A stretch of 64,000 nucleotides of DNA. Origin: Flavobacteriales bacterium. Its GTDB lineage: Bacteria; Bacteroidota; Bacteroidia; Flavobacteriales_F; PHOS-HE28. A model generated the notes under the pieces. The model did no database searches and had not been told where the DNA came from. It was given only the letters and a program-made list of their open reading frames with translations. The DNA is taken from contig JAEUSU010000019.1 of the NCBI GenBank assembly GCA_016788635.1, positions 62,001 to 126,000 on the forward strand, in the 5' to 3' direction. The translations under genes and the position numbers were made by a program. This document shows positions 25,778 to 34,352 of this stretch, one piece after another. Numbering within the stretch: position 1 is the stretch's first letter; the number at the start of each line of letters is the position of its first letter.

Positions 25778-26911
25778 TCACCAATGTGGCCAGGGCCCCC
25801 CCTTCGTCACGTTCCTGAATAGCGTTCCATCGAAGCGGAACAAGCCGCCGCTGAAGCCGAACCAAAGTGTTCCCTTACTATCCTCCAACACGGCCTGGAC
25901 GCCGAAGTTCTGGATCAGGTGCGGTCGCTCGGTGCGGTCGAAGAGCGAGAAGGAATTGCCACCTGTCCTGAGCGCGGCCGAAGGATCAAAACGGTAGGCA
26001 CCCACACCCACTGGGCAGACCCACACCTTCCCGGACCGCTCGGCGAACACCATGTACACATCGTTCGCCGTGAGCCCCTTCACATCCGCGAAGCGCGTGA
26101 AGGTCTGGCCATCGAAGCGCGCCACGCCACCCTCCTTGACCGGTGGAAAGTCCGAGGTGATGGACCCGAACCAGAGGTTGCCCTGCGCGTCCTCCACAAT
26201 GCTCGCCACATTGTTGCTGCATAGGCCATCCTTCTTGGTGAAGTGGGTGAAGGATTTGCCGTCGTATCGGCATGCCCCGTATCCATCGCGTCCGAACCAG
26301 ATGTTACCCTTGCTGTCCTCCTGGAGCGCCCACACCTTGCCCTTCACCCATTTGTGCGAAGGCTGGTCGATGACCGGGATCGGTAGCTCGAAGGGGATGA
26401 AGCGTTCGTCTTCCAAGCGGAACGCACCATCGTTCGTGCCGGCCCAAACGGTGCCGTTGCGGTCCACCAGGATCTTGCACCCCGGACCGGTCAGGCCTTG
26501 TGCACTTCCAAAGTTGGTGAACGTCTTTCCGTCCCATCGCGAAGCGCCCGCATGCGTGCCGAACCACAGGTTCCCCGCTTTGTCCTCGGCGATGCCGGGC
26601 ACTACATTGTCGATCAGGCCTTCGTTCGTGGTGAAGTAGGTGAGGCGTTCTCCGGCAACCACCAACGGCTTCGGTTCATAGCGGATCACGCCATCGCCCA
26701 CAGTACCGAACCACAGGTTGCCCTTGCTGTCCTCGAAGGCGGCTACGATGTACTCGGAGAGCTGGGTGGTGTCGGCTGTTGCGGTTGGCAGATCCGCAAA
26801 GGCATCGCCTGCTCCCGCACCAACGCCGCGAACGGACTGACCGCTGCAAGAGGCTATCCACGGCAAACACCCGATCACGGCCATGGCGTTCAAGGTGCTG
26901 CGATAGGTCAT
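25778..26911 (-). CDS. Two-component-regulator-type beta-propeller lipoprotein
   Basis: A 377-residue lipoprotein with signal peptide and lipobox (VIGCLPWIASCSG). The mature part is a beta-propeller built of about seven repeats with the Reg_prop signature D-x2-GN(L/I)WFG and FTxxxGL, e.g. EDSKGNLWFGT, EDKAGNLWFGT, EDSKGNIWFG, EDAQGNLWFGS, EDSKGTLWFG. In sensor kinases such propellers bind glycans; here it is a stand-alone anchored protein with no kinase, so a surface binding role is possible. ATG 26911 is the only sensible start. Confidence 0.88.
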   Translation of the reverse strand: MTYRSTLNAMAVIGCLPWIASCSGQSVRGVGAGAGDAFADLPTATADTTQLSEYIVAAFEDSKGNLWFGTVGDGVIRYEPKPLVVAGERLTYFTTNEGLIDNVVPGIAEDKAGNLWFGTHAGASRWDGKTFTNFGSAQGLTGPGCKILVDRNGTVWAGTNDGAFRLEDERFIPFELPIPVIDQPSHKWVKGKVWALQEDSKGNIWFGRDGYGACRYDGKSFTHFTKKDGLCSNNVASIVEDAQGNLWFGSITSDFPPVKEGGVARFDGQTFTRFADVKGLTANDVYMVFAERSGKVWVCPVGVGAYRFDPSAALRTGGNSFSLFDRTERPHLIQNFGVQAVLEDSKGTLWFGFSGGLFRFDGTLFRNVTKGGPWPHW

Positions 26912-26986
26912 GGAGCTGAAGTGCTTTGGATAGCAAAGTAGGTGAATGGATGTGCCACAACCTCGCTGCAGCCCCGAGTGATCGCC

Positions 26987-27388
26987 TCAGCAAGCCCGGC
27001 CCTCGTCCTCCAGCGAGTACGGCGGGCGCTGCGAATGGTCCAACGGCCGGTCGGTGCGCCAGGTGAGGGGATAAATGGCCTGCCGGGTGATCTGAAGCTT
27101 GGTGAGCAGCTCGGGCTCGTTGAGGTGGTACCAGTCCTCACCAATGTTCAAATAGATGCTCTCGCTGCTGACGAACCTGAAGGTGGTGGTATCCACGCAA
27201 AAGCTCGCGCGGAAGGAGAGCCCGTTCTGGAAGGTGACCACGCCGCCCGTGTGGTACTTGCGGCCATCCAGCGGGATCGTGCGCTCCTTCCAGGCCTTGG
27301 CGGAGCAGGGCCCCACGATCACGCTCACCTCATCCTTCCTGCAGAACGAGATGGGGGTGTTGGCGAGGTCTTGTTGGGTGAAGGGCAT
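26987..27388 (-). CDS. Hypothetical protein (133 aa)
   Basis: A soluble protein starting MPFTQQDLANTPISF, ending DEGRAC, with a probably beta-rich core (ERTIPLDGRKYHTGGVVTF, SFRASFCVDTTTFRFV, YLNIGEDWYHL). No signal peptide or membrane segment, and no family recognised. It sits 75 nt upstream of the propeller lipoprotein gene and 77 nt downstream of the rhomboid gene on the same strand. Codon and residue use look genuine. Confidence 0.65.
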   Translation of the reverse strand: MPFTQQDLANTPISFCRKDEVSVIVGPCSAKAWKERTIPLDGRKYHTGGVVTFQNGLSFRASFCVDTTTFRFVSSESIYLNIGEDWYHLNEPELLTKLQITRQAIYPLTWRTDRPLDHSQRPPYSLEDEGRAC

Positions 27389-27465
27389 GGGGTGGGGGAA
27401 GGCCTCGACTCACAGACTCGCGGCAGTAAAGGAAACCTAATACTGTATTCCGTAAAGCCGGATGC

Positions 27466-29031
27466 CTACCACTCCTGTGGCCTGTGTTTGTATGTGTAGA
27501 AGAGCGCTGGCCCCGTGATTGTGCCTGCGAGCAGGCCGCCGATGTGCGCGGCATTGTCGATGCCCGGTATCAGGAAGCCGAACACCAGGTTGAGGCCGAC
27601 GTACAGGCCTGCGAAGGCCAGTACGCCATTGGTGGCATCGAAGGTGCCCCGCTTTCGGAACAGGGCGATGCCGATGACCGCGCCGAACAGGCCGAACACC
27701 GCGCCCGATGCGCCCACGGACACCACCTGGTCATGCCACCACAGGCTGCACCCGCTGGCCACGGCACCGCTGGCGAGGTAGAACAGCGCGAAGCGCAAGG
27801 AGCCGAGCATGGCCTCCAACAGGAAGCCCGCCAGGACCAGTCCGAACAGGTTCATCACCAAGTGGATAAAGCCCGCGTGAACGAACAGGCTGGTGAGCAG
27901 GCGCCACCACTGCCCGGCCGGGGTGAGGGTACTGGTGTTCGCCCCCCAGGCGATCAGCTCCCTCGTGAGCGGTGAGGTGAAGCTGACCCCACCCAACACC
28001 ATCGCGAGGAAGACCAAGAGGTTCACGTCCATCAGGATGGGTGTGGTGATGCGCCCGCGCTTCGGCAGCAGCCAGGTGTACCAGTCGTCCAGCTCGTTCT
28101 TCGAGGTCCGCGGTCCTTCTCCGCGCAGCTGGCGATGGAGCGCGCGCACATCGAGACCGGCGTAGGCCAGCGCAAGCAACAGCAGGCCACAGCCGATGCC
28201 CAGCGCACCGAACACCCAGGCGAGATGGGTGGCGCTTTCGGAACCGAAGGGTTCGTGCCGGGGCACCAGGATCACTTCGTCGCCGGTCACGGTGCCGGTC
28301 CTGGATGCGATGGCCTCCAGGAAGCCTTTCCGATCATCGGACGGGGTGACGCGCTGGAAGTGGTCCAACCGGTGGAAGTCGTAGTGCTCCATCTCCGCTT
28401 CGGCACGCTCCCAGAGATCATCCCAGGCGTCCTCCTTCTTCTCATCCGATGCCCGGTTGCTGATCCGTTCATGGAAGCGTACCCCGTACCAGGCTTTCAC
28501 CTGTTCGGGAGAAGCCTCGCTGCTGTCCCGTAGCAGGGGGGCCACCACGTAGACCTGGTAGTTGAGGTTCTGGTTGTACCGGCCGCTGGTATGTGCCGTG
28601 CCGTGGGAGCCTCCCATCCAGCTGCCCACGATGAAGCGCGCGATGCGGAAATGCCGCACGTGGTCCGCCGGATCGAGCTGTTCCACGGTGTCCAGGTCCT
28701 TCAATCCACCCGCGGTGCCCTTGAGGTAATGCTGCGCCACCACCATGGACCCGGCCATGGTGAACGCGCAGATGACCTGTACGAACATGCGGCCGCGGTC
28801 GTCGTCGCGCTTGAAGGTGAGGATGCGGAAGCGCCTGCGGAAGACGGTGAGCAGGAAGACCCACGGGAGCAGGAAGGGGAGCCAGAAGTCCAAGACCTCC
28901 TCGTCCAGGCGGAACACGTGGAAACGCAGGTCCAGCGTCCAGCGGAGCGCGGTGTAGACCACCAGCACCGTCGCCCAGAGCAGGATGAAGGGCGGCAGAA
29001 CGTGGCGGACCTTGCGGCCGTATGTGCGCAT
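27466..29031 (-). CDS. Rhomboid family intramembrane serine protease with large N-terminal extension
   Basis: A 521-residue membrane protein. The rhomboid core is C-terminal: WRLLTSLFVHAGFIHLVMNLFGL near 385, catalytic S442 in GASGAVFG and H496 in NAAHIGG. Before it lie about 340 residues: three hydrophobic segments within 1-105, a polar domain of some 165 residues (about 115-280) that is rich in charged residues, and a further segment near 285-305. This extension is not part of a minimal rhomboid and I do not recognise the domain. Substrates unknown. Last gene of a leftward run after formate dehydrogenase, but 223 nt away from it. Confidence 0.9.
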   Translation of the reverse strand: MRTYGRKVRHVLPPFILLWATVLVVYTALRWTLDLRFHVFRLDEEVLDFWLPFLLPWVFLLTVFRRRFRILTFKRDDDRGRMFVQVICAFTMAGSMVVAQHYLKGTAGGLKDLDTVEQLDPADHVRHFRIARFIVGSWMGGSHGTAHTSGRYNQNLNYQVYVVAPLLRDSSEASPEQVKAWYGVRFHERISNRASDEKKEDAWDDLWERAEAEMEHYDFHRLDHFQRVTPSDDRKGFLEAIASRTGTVTGDEVILVPRHEPFGSESATHLAWVFGALGIGCGLLLLALAYAGLDVRALHRQLRGEGPRTSKNELDDWYTWLLPKRGRITTPILMDVNLLVFLAMVLGGVSFTSPLTRELIAWGANTSTLTPAGQWWRLLTSLFVHAGFIHLVMNLFGLVLAGFLLEAMLGSLRFALFYLASGAVASGCSLWWHDQVVSVGASGAVFGLFGAVIGIALFRKRGTFDATNGVLAFAGLYVGLNLVFGFLIPGIDNAAHIGGLLAGTITGPALFYTYKHRPQEW

Positions 29032-29254
29032 GGGTAGGCGGGACGGTCGGGTACAAGATCAGTTGAATGGACGGAACTGCAAGGCGCGTGAGCGGGCGTA
29101 GCGGCAGCCCGGCGCAGGAAGGGCCTTGCAACCACGAGCAGCTAGGAGGCGACCGAAGGAAGCCACCGCAGCGCCGTGGGTGCAGGCCCTGACAAGTCCG
29201 GCTACAGCGAAGCACGCGACCCCGGATGCATTTGAGCCGGGGGCACGCCCACCC
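29032..29254. other. GC-rich gap with stem-forming sequence, possible structured RNA
   Basis: No credible gene on either strand. TGCAAGGC (29078-29085) pairs with GCCTTGCA (29123-29130), enclosing further complementary G/C blocks (GCGGGC with GCCCGGCGC), and CCCCGG (29220-29225) pairs with CCGGGG (29237-29242), which may end the formate dehydrogenase transcript. The layout could be a structured RNA, a leader of the rhomboid gene, or a decayed repeat. Confidence 0.35.
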
Positions 29255-32107
29255 TCACACCTTCACGACGACCTCGCCTTCTTTCCGCAGGTGCGTCTTC
29301 CTTGCCTTGCGAATGCGGCACGTCACCACTTTGTATTCAGGACACATCGCCAAGCTATCACTCACGCTCGACGTGATGATGTTGAGCATGATCTCCGGGA
29401 AGTGGAAGGTGCTGCTGAGGATGCCGGGCTTCACCTCGTCGGTGATGCGCGCCTTGATGTCCACCTTGCCGCGCGGGCTTTCCACGCACACCATGTCGCC
29501 GTCGAGGATGCCGTTCTGCTGGGCGTCGGCGGGGTTGATCATCAGCACGTCCTCGGTGAGGATCTCGCCGTTGCCGGTGCGCCGTGTCATGGCGCCGCAG
29601 TTGTAGTGCTCCAGCTCGCGGTTGGTGGTGATGATGTAGGGGTAGTCCTTCTCGTTGGTGCGCACCTCGGGGCTCTTCTCCCAGTTGTTGAAGATGAACT
29701 TCCCCAGCCCGCGCTTGAAGGTGTCGGTATGCAGGATCTTGGTGTCGGTGCCGTCGGCGGCCACGGGCCATTGTTTGCCGTTCTCGCCGAGCTCCTCCCA
29801 TTTCACGCCCTTGAAGAAGGGCACGATGCCGCTGATCTCCTGCAACACCCAATCGGGGTGGTAGGTGGTGCTGGCGTTGCCGCTCTTGCGACCGGTCTTG
29901 GCGGCATAGCGCTCCATGATGTCGCAGGTGATCTGGCCGTCGCTCTTGGTGCCTTCGATGGGTGCCACGGCGGCGTTCACGCGCTGGATGCGGCGCTCGC
30001 CGTTGGTGAAGGTGCCGCTCTTCTCCAGGAAGCTCGCGGCGGGCAATACCACGTGGGCCATCTTGGCCGTCTCGGTCATGAAGAGCTCCTGCACCACGAA
30101 GAGCTCGAGTTCGCCGAGGGCCTTGCGAACATGCAGCGTGTTGGGATCCGTCTGGCCCATGTCCTCGCCGGCCACCCAGAACGCCTTGAACGTGCCGTCG
30201 AGCATGGCATCGTACATCTGAGGGATCTTCTTGCCGGCGACGCGCGGCATGGCTGCGCCATAGAAGGACTCGTACATGCTGATGTTCGCCGGATCGTCCA
30301 TGGCGAAGTAGCCAGCGCCCTGGTGCGGCTGGCAGCCCATGTCGGCCGCGCCCTGCACGTTGTTCTGTCCGCGCAGCGGATTTACGCCCACGCCGCGGCG
30401 ACCGATGTTCCCGGTCATCATCGCCAGGTCGGCGATCTGCATCACGGTGAAGGTGCCCTGGTAGTGCTCGGTGACGCCCAGGCCGTGGAAGCTCATGGCG
30501 GCTGGACTGGTCGCATAGGCCTTGGCGGCTTCGCGCACGAGGTTGCGGTCCACGCCGGTCTCGCGCTCCATCGCTGCGATGTCCACGCTGAGCACTTCCT
30601 GTTTGAAGTCCTCCCAGCCCTCGGTACGGGTGTCGATGAACTCCTTCTTCACCCAGCCCTCCTTTACGATGTAGTGCATCATCATGTTGAGCAGGGCCAC
30701 GTTGGTACCCGGCTTCAACTGCAGGTGGTACTTGGCGTAGCGGGCCAGCTCGGTGCGGCGCGGGTCGATCACGATCAGGGTCTTCCCCTTCATGATCTGC
30801 TGCTTGATCTTGGCGCCGGTCACCGGGTGCGCGTCCGTCGGGTTGGCGCCGATCACCATGATGGTGTGCGTGTCCTTCAGGTCGTCGATGCTGTTCGTGG
30901 CAGCGCCGGTGCCGAAGGTCTTCTGCATGCCGAGGGCCGTGGGGCTGTGGCACACGCGCGCGCACGCGTCGATGTTGTTGGTGCCCACCTGCACGCGGAA
31001 GAACTTCTGCATGAGGTAGTTCTCCTCGTTCGGGCAGCGCGCGCTGCTCACACCGCCGAGCGCATCGGGACCGTGCTTCTTGCCGATCTCGATGAACTTG
31101 TCGACGATGAAGTCATAGGCTTCATCCCAACTCACTTCCTCGAACACACCATTGCGCTTGATCAATGGTGAGCGCAGCCGCTCGGGGTGATCGTAGAACT
31201 TGAAGGCATAGCGGCCCTTGAGGCAAGTGTGGCCCTGGTTGGCCTCTGCATCATAGGGCGCGGTGATGCCCGCGACCTTGCCATCCTTCACCTTTACCTC
31301 GAGGTTGCAACCGACGCCGCAATAGGTGCATACGGTGCGCGTCACGCTATCGGGCTTGGTCTCTTTGGCGCGGAACACATCGGTGATGGCGCTGGTGGGA
31401 CAGGCCTGCGCGCAGGCGCCGCAGCTCACGCAGTCGCTGTCCTTGAAGCTTTCACCGGTGCCCTTGGCGATCCAGCTGTTGAAGCCGCGGCCGGCCATGG
31501 TGAGCACCATTTCGCCCTGCACCTCGTCGCAGGCGCGCACGCAGCGGTAGCAGCTGATGCAGCTCTCCAGGTCGCTCACCATGTAGGGGTGGCTGGTGTC
31601 CTTCGCGAAGCGCGCATCCGGACCGGCGGCGTCCAGCGGGTGGGCGCCCTTGGGGTAGCGCACGCTGTCCAGGTCGAAGTCGATCTGCTGCACCACGTTG
31701 TAGAGCTCGTTGGCGCCGTGGTCCTCGGTCTTGAGCTTCTCCACCGGGTAGTTGGTGAGCACCAGCTCCACGATGTTCTTGCGGAGGCGCTTCATGCGCT
31801 CGCTGTGGGTGGTGATGAACTGCCCCTTGGCCACGGGCGTGTGGCAGCTGGCCATCACGCGGGTGGGGCCGTCCTGCTGCACGGCCACCTCCACGCTGCA
31901 CACGCGGCAGCTGCCGAAGGGCTCCAGGTTGGGCGCGTCGCAGAGGGTGGGCACGGGCTCGGGGCCCATGGTGCGGCGCAGGAAGTCGAGGATGGTCTCG
32001 CCCTGGATGATGGGGTGCGCCTCGCCGTTGATGTAGGCGACATCGGTGCCGGTGGCGGTGATGGGCGTGGCCTCGGCTTTCGCGCGGGCATCGGGCATCC
32101 GGGTCAT
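29255..32107 (-). CDS. fdhA: Formate dehydrogenase, alpha (molybdopterin) subunit, NAD-linked type
   Basis: Oxidises formate to CO2 and passes electrons through Fe-S clusters to the NAD-reducing beta subunit. From ATG 32107 it has 950 residues: an N-terminal [2Fe-2S] domain (C56, C67, C70, C88), two ferredoxin [4Fe-4S] motifs (C183/186/189/193 and C226/229/232/236), the [4Fe-4S] of the molybdopterin domain (C260, C263, C267, C295), and active-site C386-H387 in ARVCHSP, encoded by TGC, so cysteine and not selenocysteine. The His(Cys)3 motif of NuoG-like proteins is not visible between residues 101 and 140. The C-terminal cofactor domain runs to TCRIRKARKTH. No signal peptide, hence cytosolic. 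Follows fdsB by 142 nt. Confidence 0.94.
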   Translation of the reverse strand: MTRMPDARAKAEATPITATGTDVAYINGEAHPIIQGETILDFLRRTMGPEPVPTLCDAPNLEPFGSCRVCSVEVAVQQDGPTRVMASCHTPVAKGQFITTHSERMKRLRKNIVELVLTNYPVEKLKTEDHGANELYNVVQQIDFDLDSVRYPKGAHPLDAAGPDARFAKDTSHPYMVSDLESCISCYRCVRACDEVQGEMVLTMAGRGFNSWIAKGTGESFKDSDCVSCGACAQACPTSAITDVFRAKETKPDSVTRTVCTYCGVGCNLEVKVKDGKVAGITAPYDAEANQGHTCLKGRYAFKFYDHPERLRSPLIKRNGVFEEVSWDEAYDFIVDKFIEIGKKHGPDALGGVSSARCPNEENYLMQKFFRVQVGTNNIDACARVCHSPTALGMQKTFGTGAATNSIDDLKDTHTIMVIGANPTDAHPVTGAKIKQQIMKGKTLIVIDPRRTELARYAKYHLQLKPGTNVALLNMMMHYIVKEGWVKKEFIDTRTEGWEDFKQEVLSVDIAAMERETGVDRNLVREAAKAYATSPAAMSFHGLGVTEHYQGTFTVMQIADLAMMTGNIGRRGVGVNPLRGQNNVQGAADMGCQPHQGAGYFAMDDPANISMYESFYGAAMPRVAGKKIPQMYDAMLDGTFKAFWVAGEDMGQTDPNTLHVRKALGELELFVVQELFMTETAKMAHVVLPAASFLEKSGTFTNGERRIQRVNAAVAPIEGTKSDGQITCDIMERYAAKTGRKSGNASTTYHPDWVLQEISGIVPFFKGVKWEELGENGKQWPVAADGTDTKILHTDTFKRGLGKFIFNNWEKSPEVRTNEKDYPYIITTNRELEHYNCGAMTRRTGNGEILTEDVLMINPADAQQNGILDGDMVCVESPRGKVDIKARITDEVKPGILSSTFHFPEIMLNIITSSVSDSLAMCPEYKVVTCRIRKARKTHLRKEGEVVVKV

Positions 32108-32126
32108 GGGCGGAAGAGTTGAAGTA

Positions 32127-32134
32127 CGAAGATA
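32127..32134 (-). promoter_or_regulatory. -7 element TATCTTCG upstream of fdhA
   Basis: Fits TAnnTTCG and lies 19 nt before ATG 32107. A GGTTTC about 20 nt further up may be a weak -33 box. It would let fdhA be transcribed separately from fdsB. Confidence 0.4.
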
Positions 32135-32173
32135 GCTAGGGGCCAGAGGGAAACCATGGAGACATGGAGTCAC

Positions 32174-32248
32174 TCACCGCGAAGACGCCAAGAGCGCCAA
32201 GGAAAGTTCAGGGACTGGGACTATAAGTCCGTCGCGTCCTTGCGGTGA
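32174..32248. repeat. Imperfect inverted repeat (TCACCGC...GCGGTGA) after fdsB
   Basis: TCACCGCGAAGACGCC near 32174 is an imperfect inverse of GGCGTCC-like DNA ending GCGTCCTTGCGGTGA at 32248, with a small inner hairpin GGACT-ATA-AGTCC (32218-32230). It begins 2 nt past the fdsB stop. The GACGCCAAGAGCGCCAAGG wording is low-complexity and repeat-like. Confidence 0.55.
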
Positions 32249-32249
32249 A

Positions 32250-33977
32250 CTATCCGTGGAAGTACCCATCCAGCTCCCCTCGGAAGTACTGCAGCGCGTT
32301 CTTCACGCCCAGCGGCAATCCACCACCCAGCGCACACAGGCTGCCGATCTCCATGGTCTCCACCAGGTCGTTGAACAACGCGCGATCGATTCTGACGCCC
32401 TCGGTGCGGGCCTTGTGCAGCAGCTCCTCCCCACGCTTGCTGCCGATGCGGCAGGGGAAGCACTTGCCGCAGCTTTCCACGGCCGTGAACTCAAAGAGGT
32501 GCTCGAGGTATTCCACCATCGGGAAGTCCTCGGGGATGCTGAGCACGCTGGCGTGGCCCAATAGAAAGCCTTCCTTCTGGAACGACTCGAAGTCGATACT
32601 GAGCGCGTCGATCTTGTGCATGGGCACGATGCCGCCGAGCGGACCGCCGATGTGGAGGGCCTTCACTTTCTTTTTGAAGCCCTGACCGAGGTCGTCGATC
32701 ACGGTGCGCAGCGGTGTGCCGCATTCCACTTCGTAGAGGCCGGGGCGGTTGAAGGCGCTGTCCAGGCACACGAGCTTGGTGCCGTTGGTCTTCTCGGTGC
32801 CCAGCTTGGTGTAGGCTTCGCCGCCGTGTTGCACCACCCAGGGTACACAAGCCAGCGTCTCCACGTTGTTCACCACCGTGGGCCGGTTGAAGAGGCCTTG
32901 CTGCGCGGGGTACGGCGGACGGGTACGCACCTCGCCGCGCTTGCCTTCGATGCTGTTGAGAAGGGCGGTTTCTTCACCACACACATATGCACCGGCCGCT
33001 TTGATCACCTTGAAACGGTAGTTGAAGCCGCTGCCCTTGATGTCGTTGCCGATCCAGCCCTTGGCCTCGATATCGGCCACGGCCTGCTTCACGATCTCCA
33101 CCGCCTCGGGGTACTCGGCGCGGATGTAGAGCACGCCGGTGTCGGCACCCACGCAGTAGCCGGCGATCATCATGCCCAGCAGCACGCGGTGTGGCCGTTG
33201 TTCCAGCAGGTAACGATCGCTGAAGGCGGCGGGATCGCCCTCGTCTGCGTTGCACACGATGTACTTGCGCGTGCCTTCGCCACCGCTTACATCCTGTGCA
33301 TCGCGGCAGGCCTGCAGCTTGAAGCCCATGGGGAAGCCCGCACCGCCGCGTCCGCGGATGGTGGCGATCTTGATCTCGTTGAGGATGTCCACGGGGTCGC
33401 TCTTCAGCACGCGTTCCCAAAGGGCGTAGAATTCCTCCAGCGGCGGCATGGGCGCGGTGAGGATCGGCTGGTCCATGGAGGTGCCCACGTGGTAGGCATC
33501 CATGTTCTTGTATGCTGCCAGGTCGACCCGATGAGTCGACGCTACGGGTGCGTTGGACGCACCCTTCGCGATATCATCCAATCGATCGATCGCCTCTCCG
33601 CTGTAGTTCCTTCCCCCCACGTTGAACGCACTGTTCTCATGACAGCGGCCCAGACAGCACATGTGGCTGATCTCATCGGGCTTGAAATGCTTGCTGAGCT
33701 CATGGTGCACCTTGTCCTGCGTGCCGGCCACCAGGCAGGTGCTCCCATTGCACACGTAGGCCTTGATGCCCTTGTTCTCGCGCTTCAGGAAGTCATAGAA
33801 GCTGCTGGTGCCGTAGGTGATGGCCTCGCCGATGAGGAAGTCATCGGCCACATGGGTAAGCGCCTCGGGGCTCGCGGACCCTGCGTTCGCTTCAGCGGCT
33901 TGTTGAAGCCTGTCCCAAAGGGGGTCGTTCAGTTCCTTGTCCGGCCGGCCGGAGAGGGAGGAGATGTTCTTGGACAT
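32250..33977 (-). CDS. fdsB: NAD-reducing formate dehydrogenase, beta subunit (NuoE-NuoF fusion)
   Basis: Takes electrons from the alpha subunit to NAD. Residues 60-140 form a thioredoxin-like [2Fe-2S] NuoE-type domain with C76, C81, C108 and C112. Residues 170 onward form a NuoF domain: FMN/NAD site IRGRGGAGFPMGFK at 208-220, CNADEGDPAAF near 242-252, and the [4Fe-4S] motif SCGKCFPCR (C503, C506, C509) with C548 (GSLCALG). The separate gamma subunit of FDS enzymes is thus built in. The linker between the two domains contains a palindromic DNA repeat read in frame (residues 143-153). ATG 33977 gives 575 residues; a TACCTTGC lies 6 nt before it. Confidence 0.93.
   Translation of the reverse strand: MSKNISSLSGRPDKELNDPLWDRLQQAAEANAGSASPEALTHVADDFLIGEAITYGTSSFYDFLKRENKGIKAYVCNGSTCLVAGTQDKVHHELSKHFKPDEISHMCCLGRCHENSAFNVGGRNYSGEAIDRLDDIAKGASNAPVASTHRVDLAAYKNMDAYHVGTSMDQPILTAPMPPLEEFYALWERVLKSDPVDILNEIKIATIRGRGGAGFPMGFKLQACRDAQDVSGGEGTRKYIVCNADEGDPAAFSDRYLLEQRPHRVLLGMMIAGYCVGADTGVLYIRAEYPEAVEIVKQAVADIEAKGWIGNDIKGSGFNYRFKVIKAAGAYVCGEETALLNSIEGKRGEVRTRPPYPAQQGLFNRPTVVNNVETLACVPWVVQHGGEAYTKLGTEKTNGTKLVCLDSAFNRPGLYEVECGTPLRTVIDDLGQGFKKKVKALHIGGPLGGIVPMHKIDALSIDFESFQKEGFLLGHASVLSIPEDFPMVEYLEHLFEFTAVESCGKCFPCRIGSKRGEELLHKARTEGVRIDRALFNDLVETMEIGSLCALGGGLPLGVKNALQYFRGELDGYFHG
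33520..33564. repeat. Palindromic 32-bp repeat inside fdsB
   Basis: 33520-33551 matches 55347-55378 at 28 of 32 positions. It contains GTCGAC-CCGATGA-GTCGAC, and is followed by a second hairpin GGGTGCGT-TGG-ACGCACCC (33546-33564). It encodes APVASTHRVDL in the linker between the two domains of the protein. Confidence 0.75.
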
Positions 33978-34042
33978 GGGAAAGCAAGGTAAGAGCCCAC
34001 GGCCAGCGGCCATGCGGTGCTACCCTGTCATTTCCGGGAAAG

Positions 34043-34345
34043 TCAGTTCAACCGGGACAGGACGGACTGGATTTGGTCCGCGCTGACCACCCCCGCCTGC
34101 CGCCACACCAACTGGCCCTTATGGAAGACGGCGATGGTGGGAACGCCTTGTATCCGGTAGGCTTGTGCTGCAGCGGGGTTGCGGTCCACATCCACCTTCA
34201 GCACCACGGCCTGCTCCCCCACCCTGTGCTTCAAGTCCTCGATGATGGGCGCCATGGCCTTGCAGGGGCCGCACCAGGTGGCGAAGAAGTCGACCACCAC
34301 GGGCTTGTCACCCTGGATCAGTTGTTGGAAGCTGGGGCGTTCCAT
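34043..34345 (-). CDS. trxA: Thioredoxin
   Basis: A 100-residue cytosolic thioredoxin with WCGPC (C25, C28), FFATW before it and the cis-proline loop GVPTIAVF at about residue 75. It reduces disulfides, probably including those of the peroxiredoxin encoded two genes upstream. It begins 7 nt after the DUF6132 stop and ends 65 nt before fdsB on the same strand. Confidence 0.95.
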   Translation of the reverse strand: MERPSFQQLIQGDKPVVVDFFATWCGPCKAMAPIIEDLKHRVGEQAVVLKVDVDRNPAAAQAYRIQGVPTIAVFHKGQLVWRQAGVVSADQIQSVLSRLN

Positions 34346-34352
34346 GAGCGTT

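Noticed and set aside
30930-30970. Possible selenocysteine in formate dehydrogenase
   Set aside because: The active-site codon is TGC (cysteine) and no TGA interrupts the frame.
29126-31171. 680-codon open frame opposite fdhA
   Set aside because: Same shadow effect; composition is AHVGL-rich with no recognisable motif, while the other strand has complete FDH motifs.
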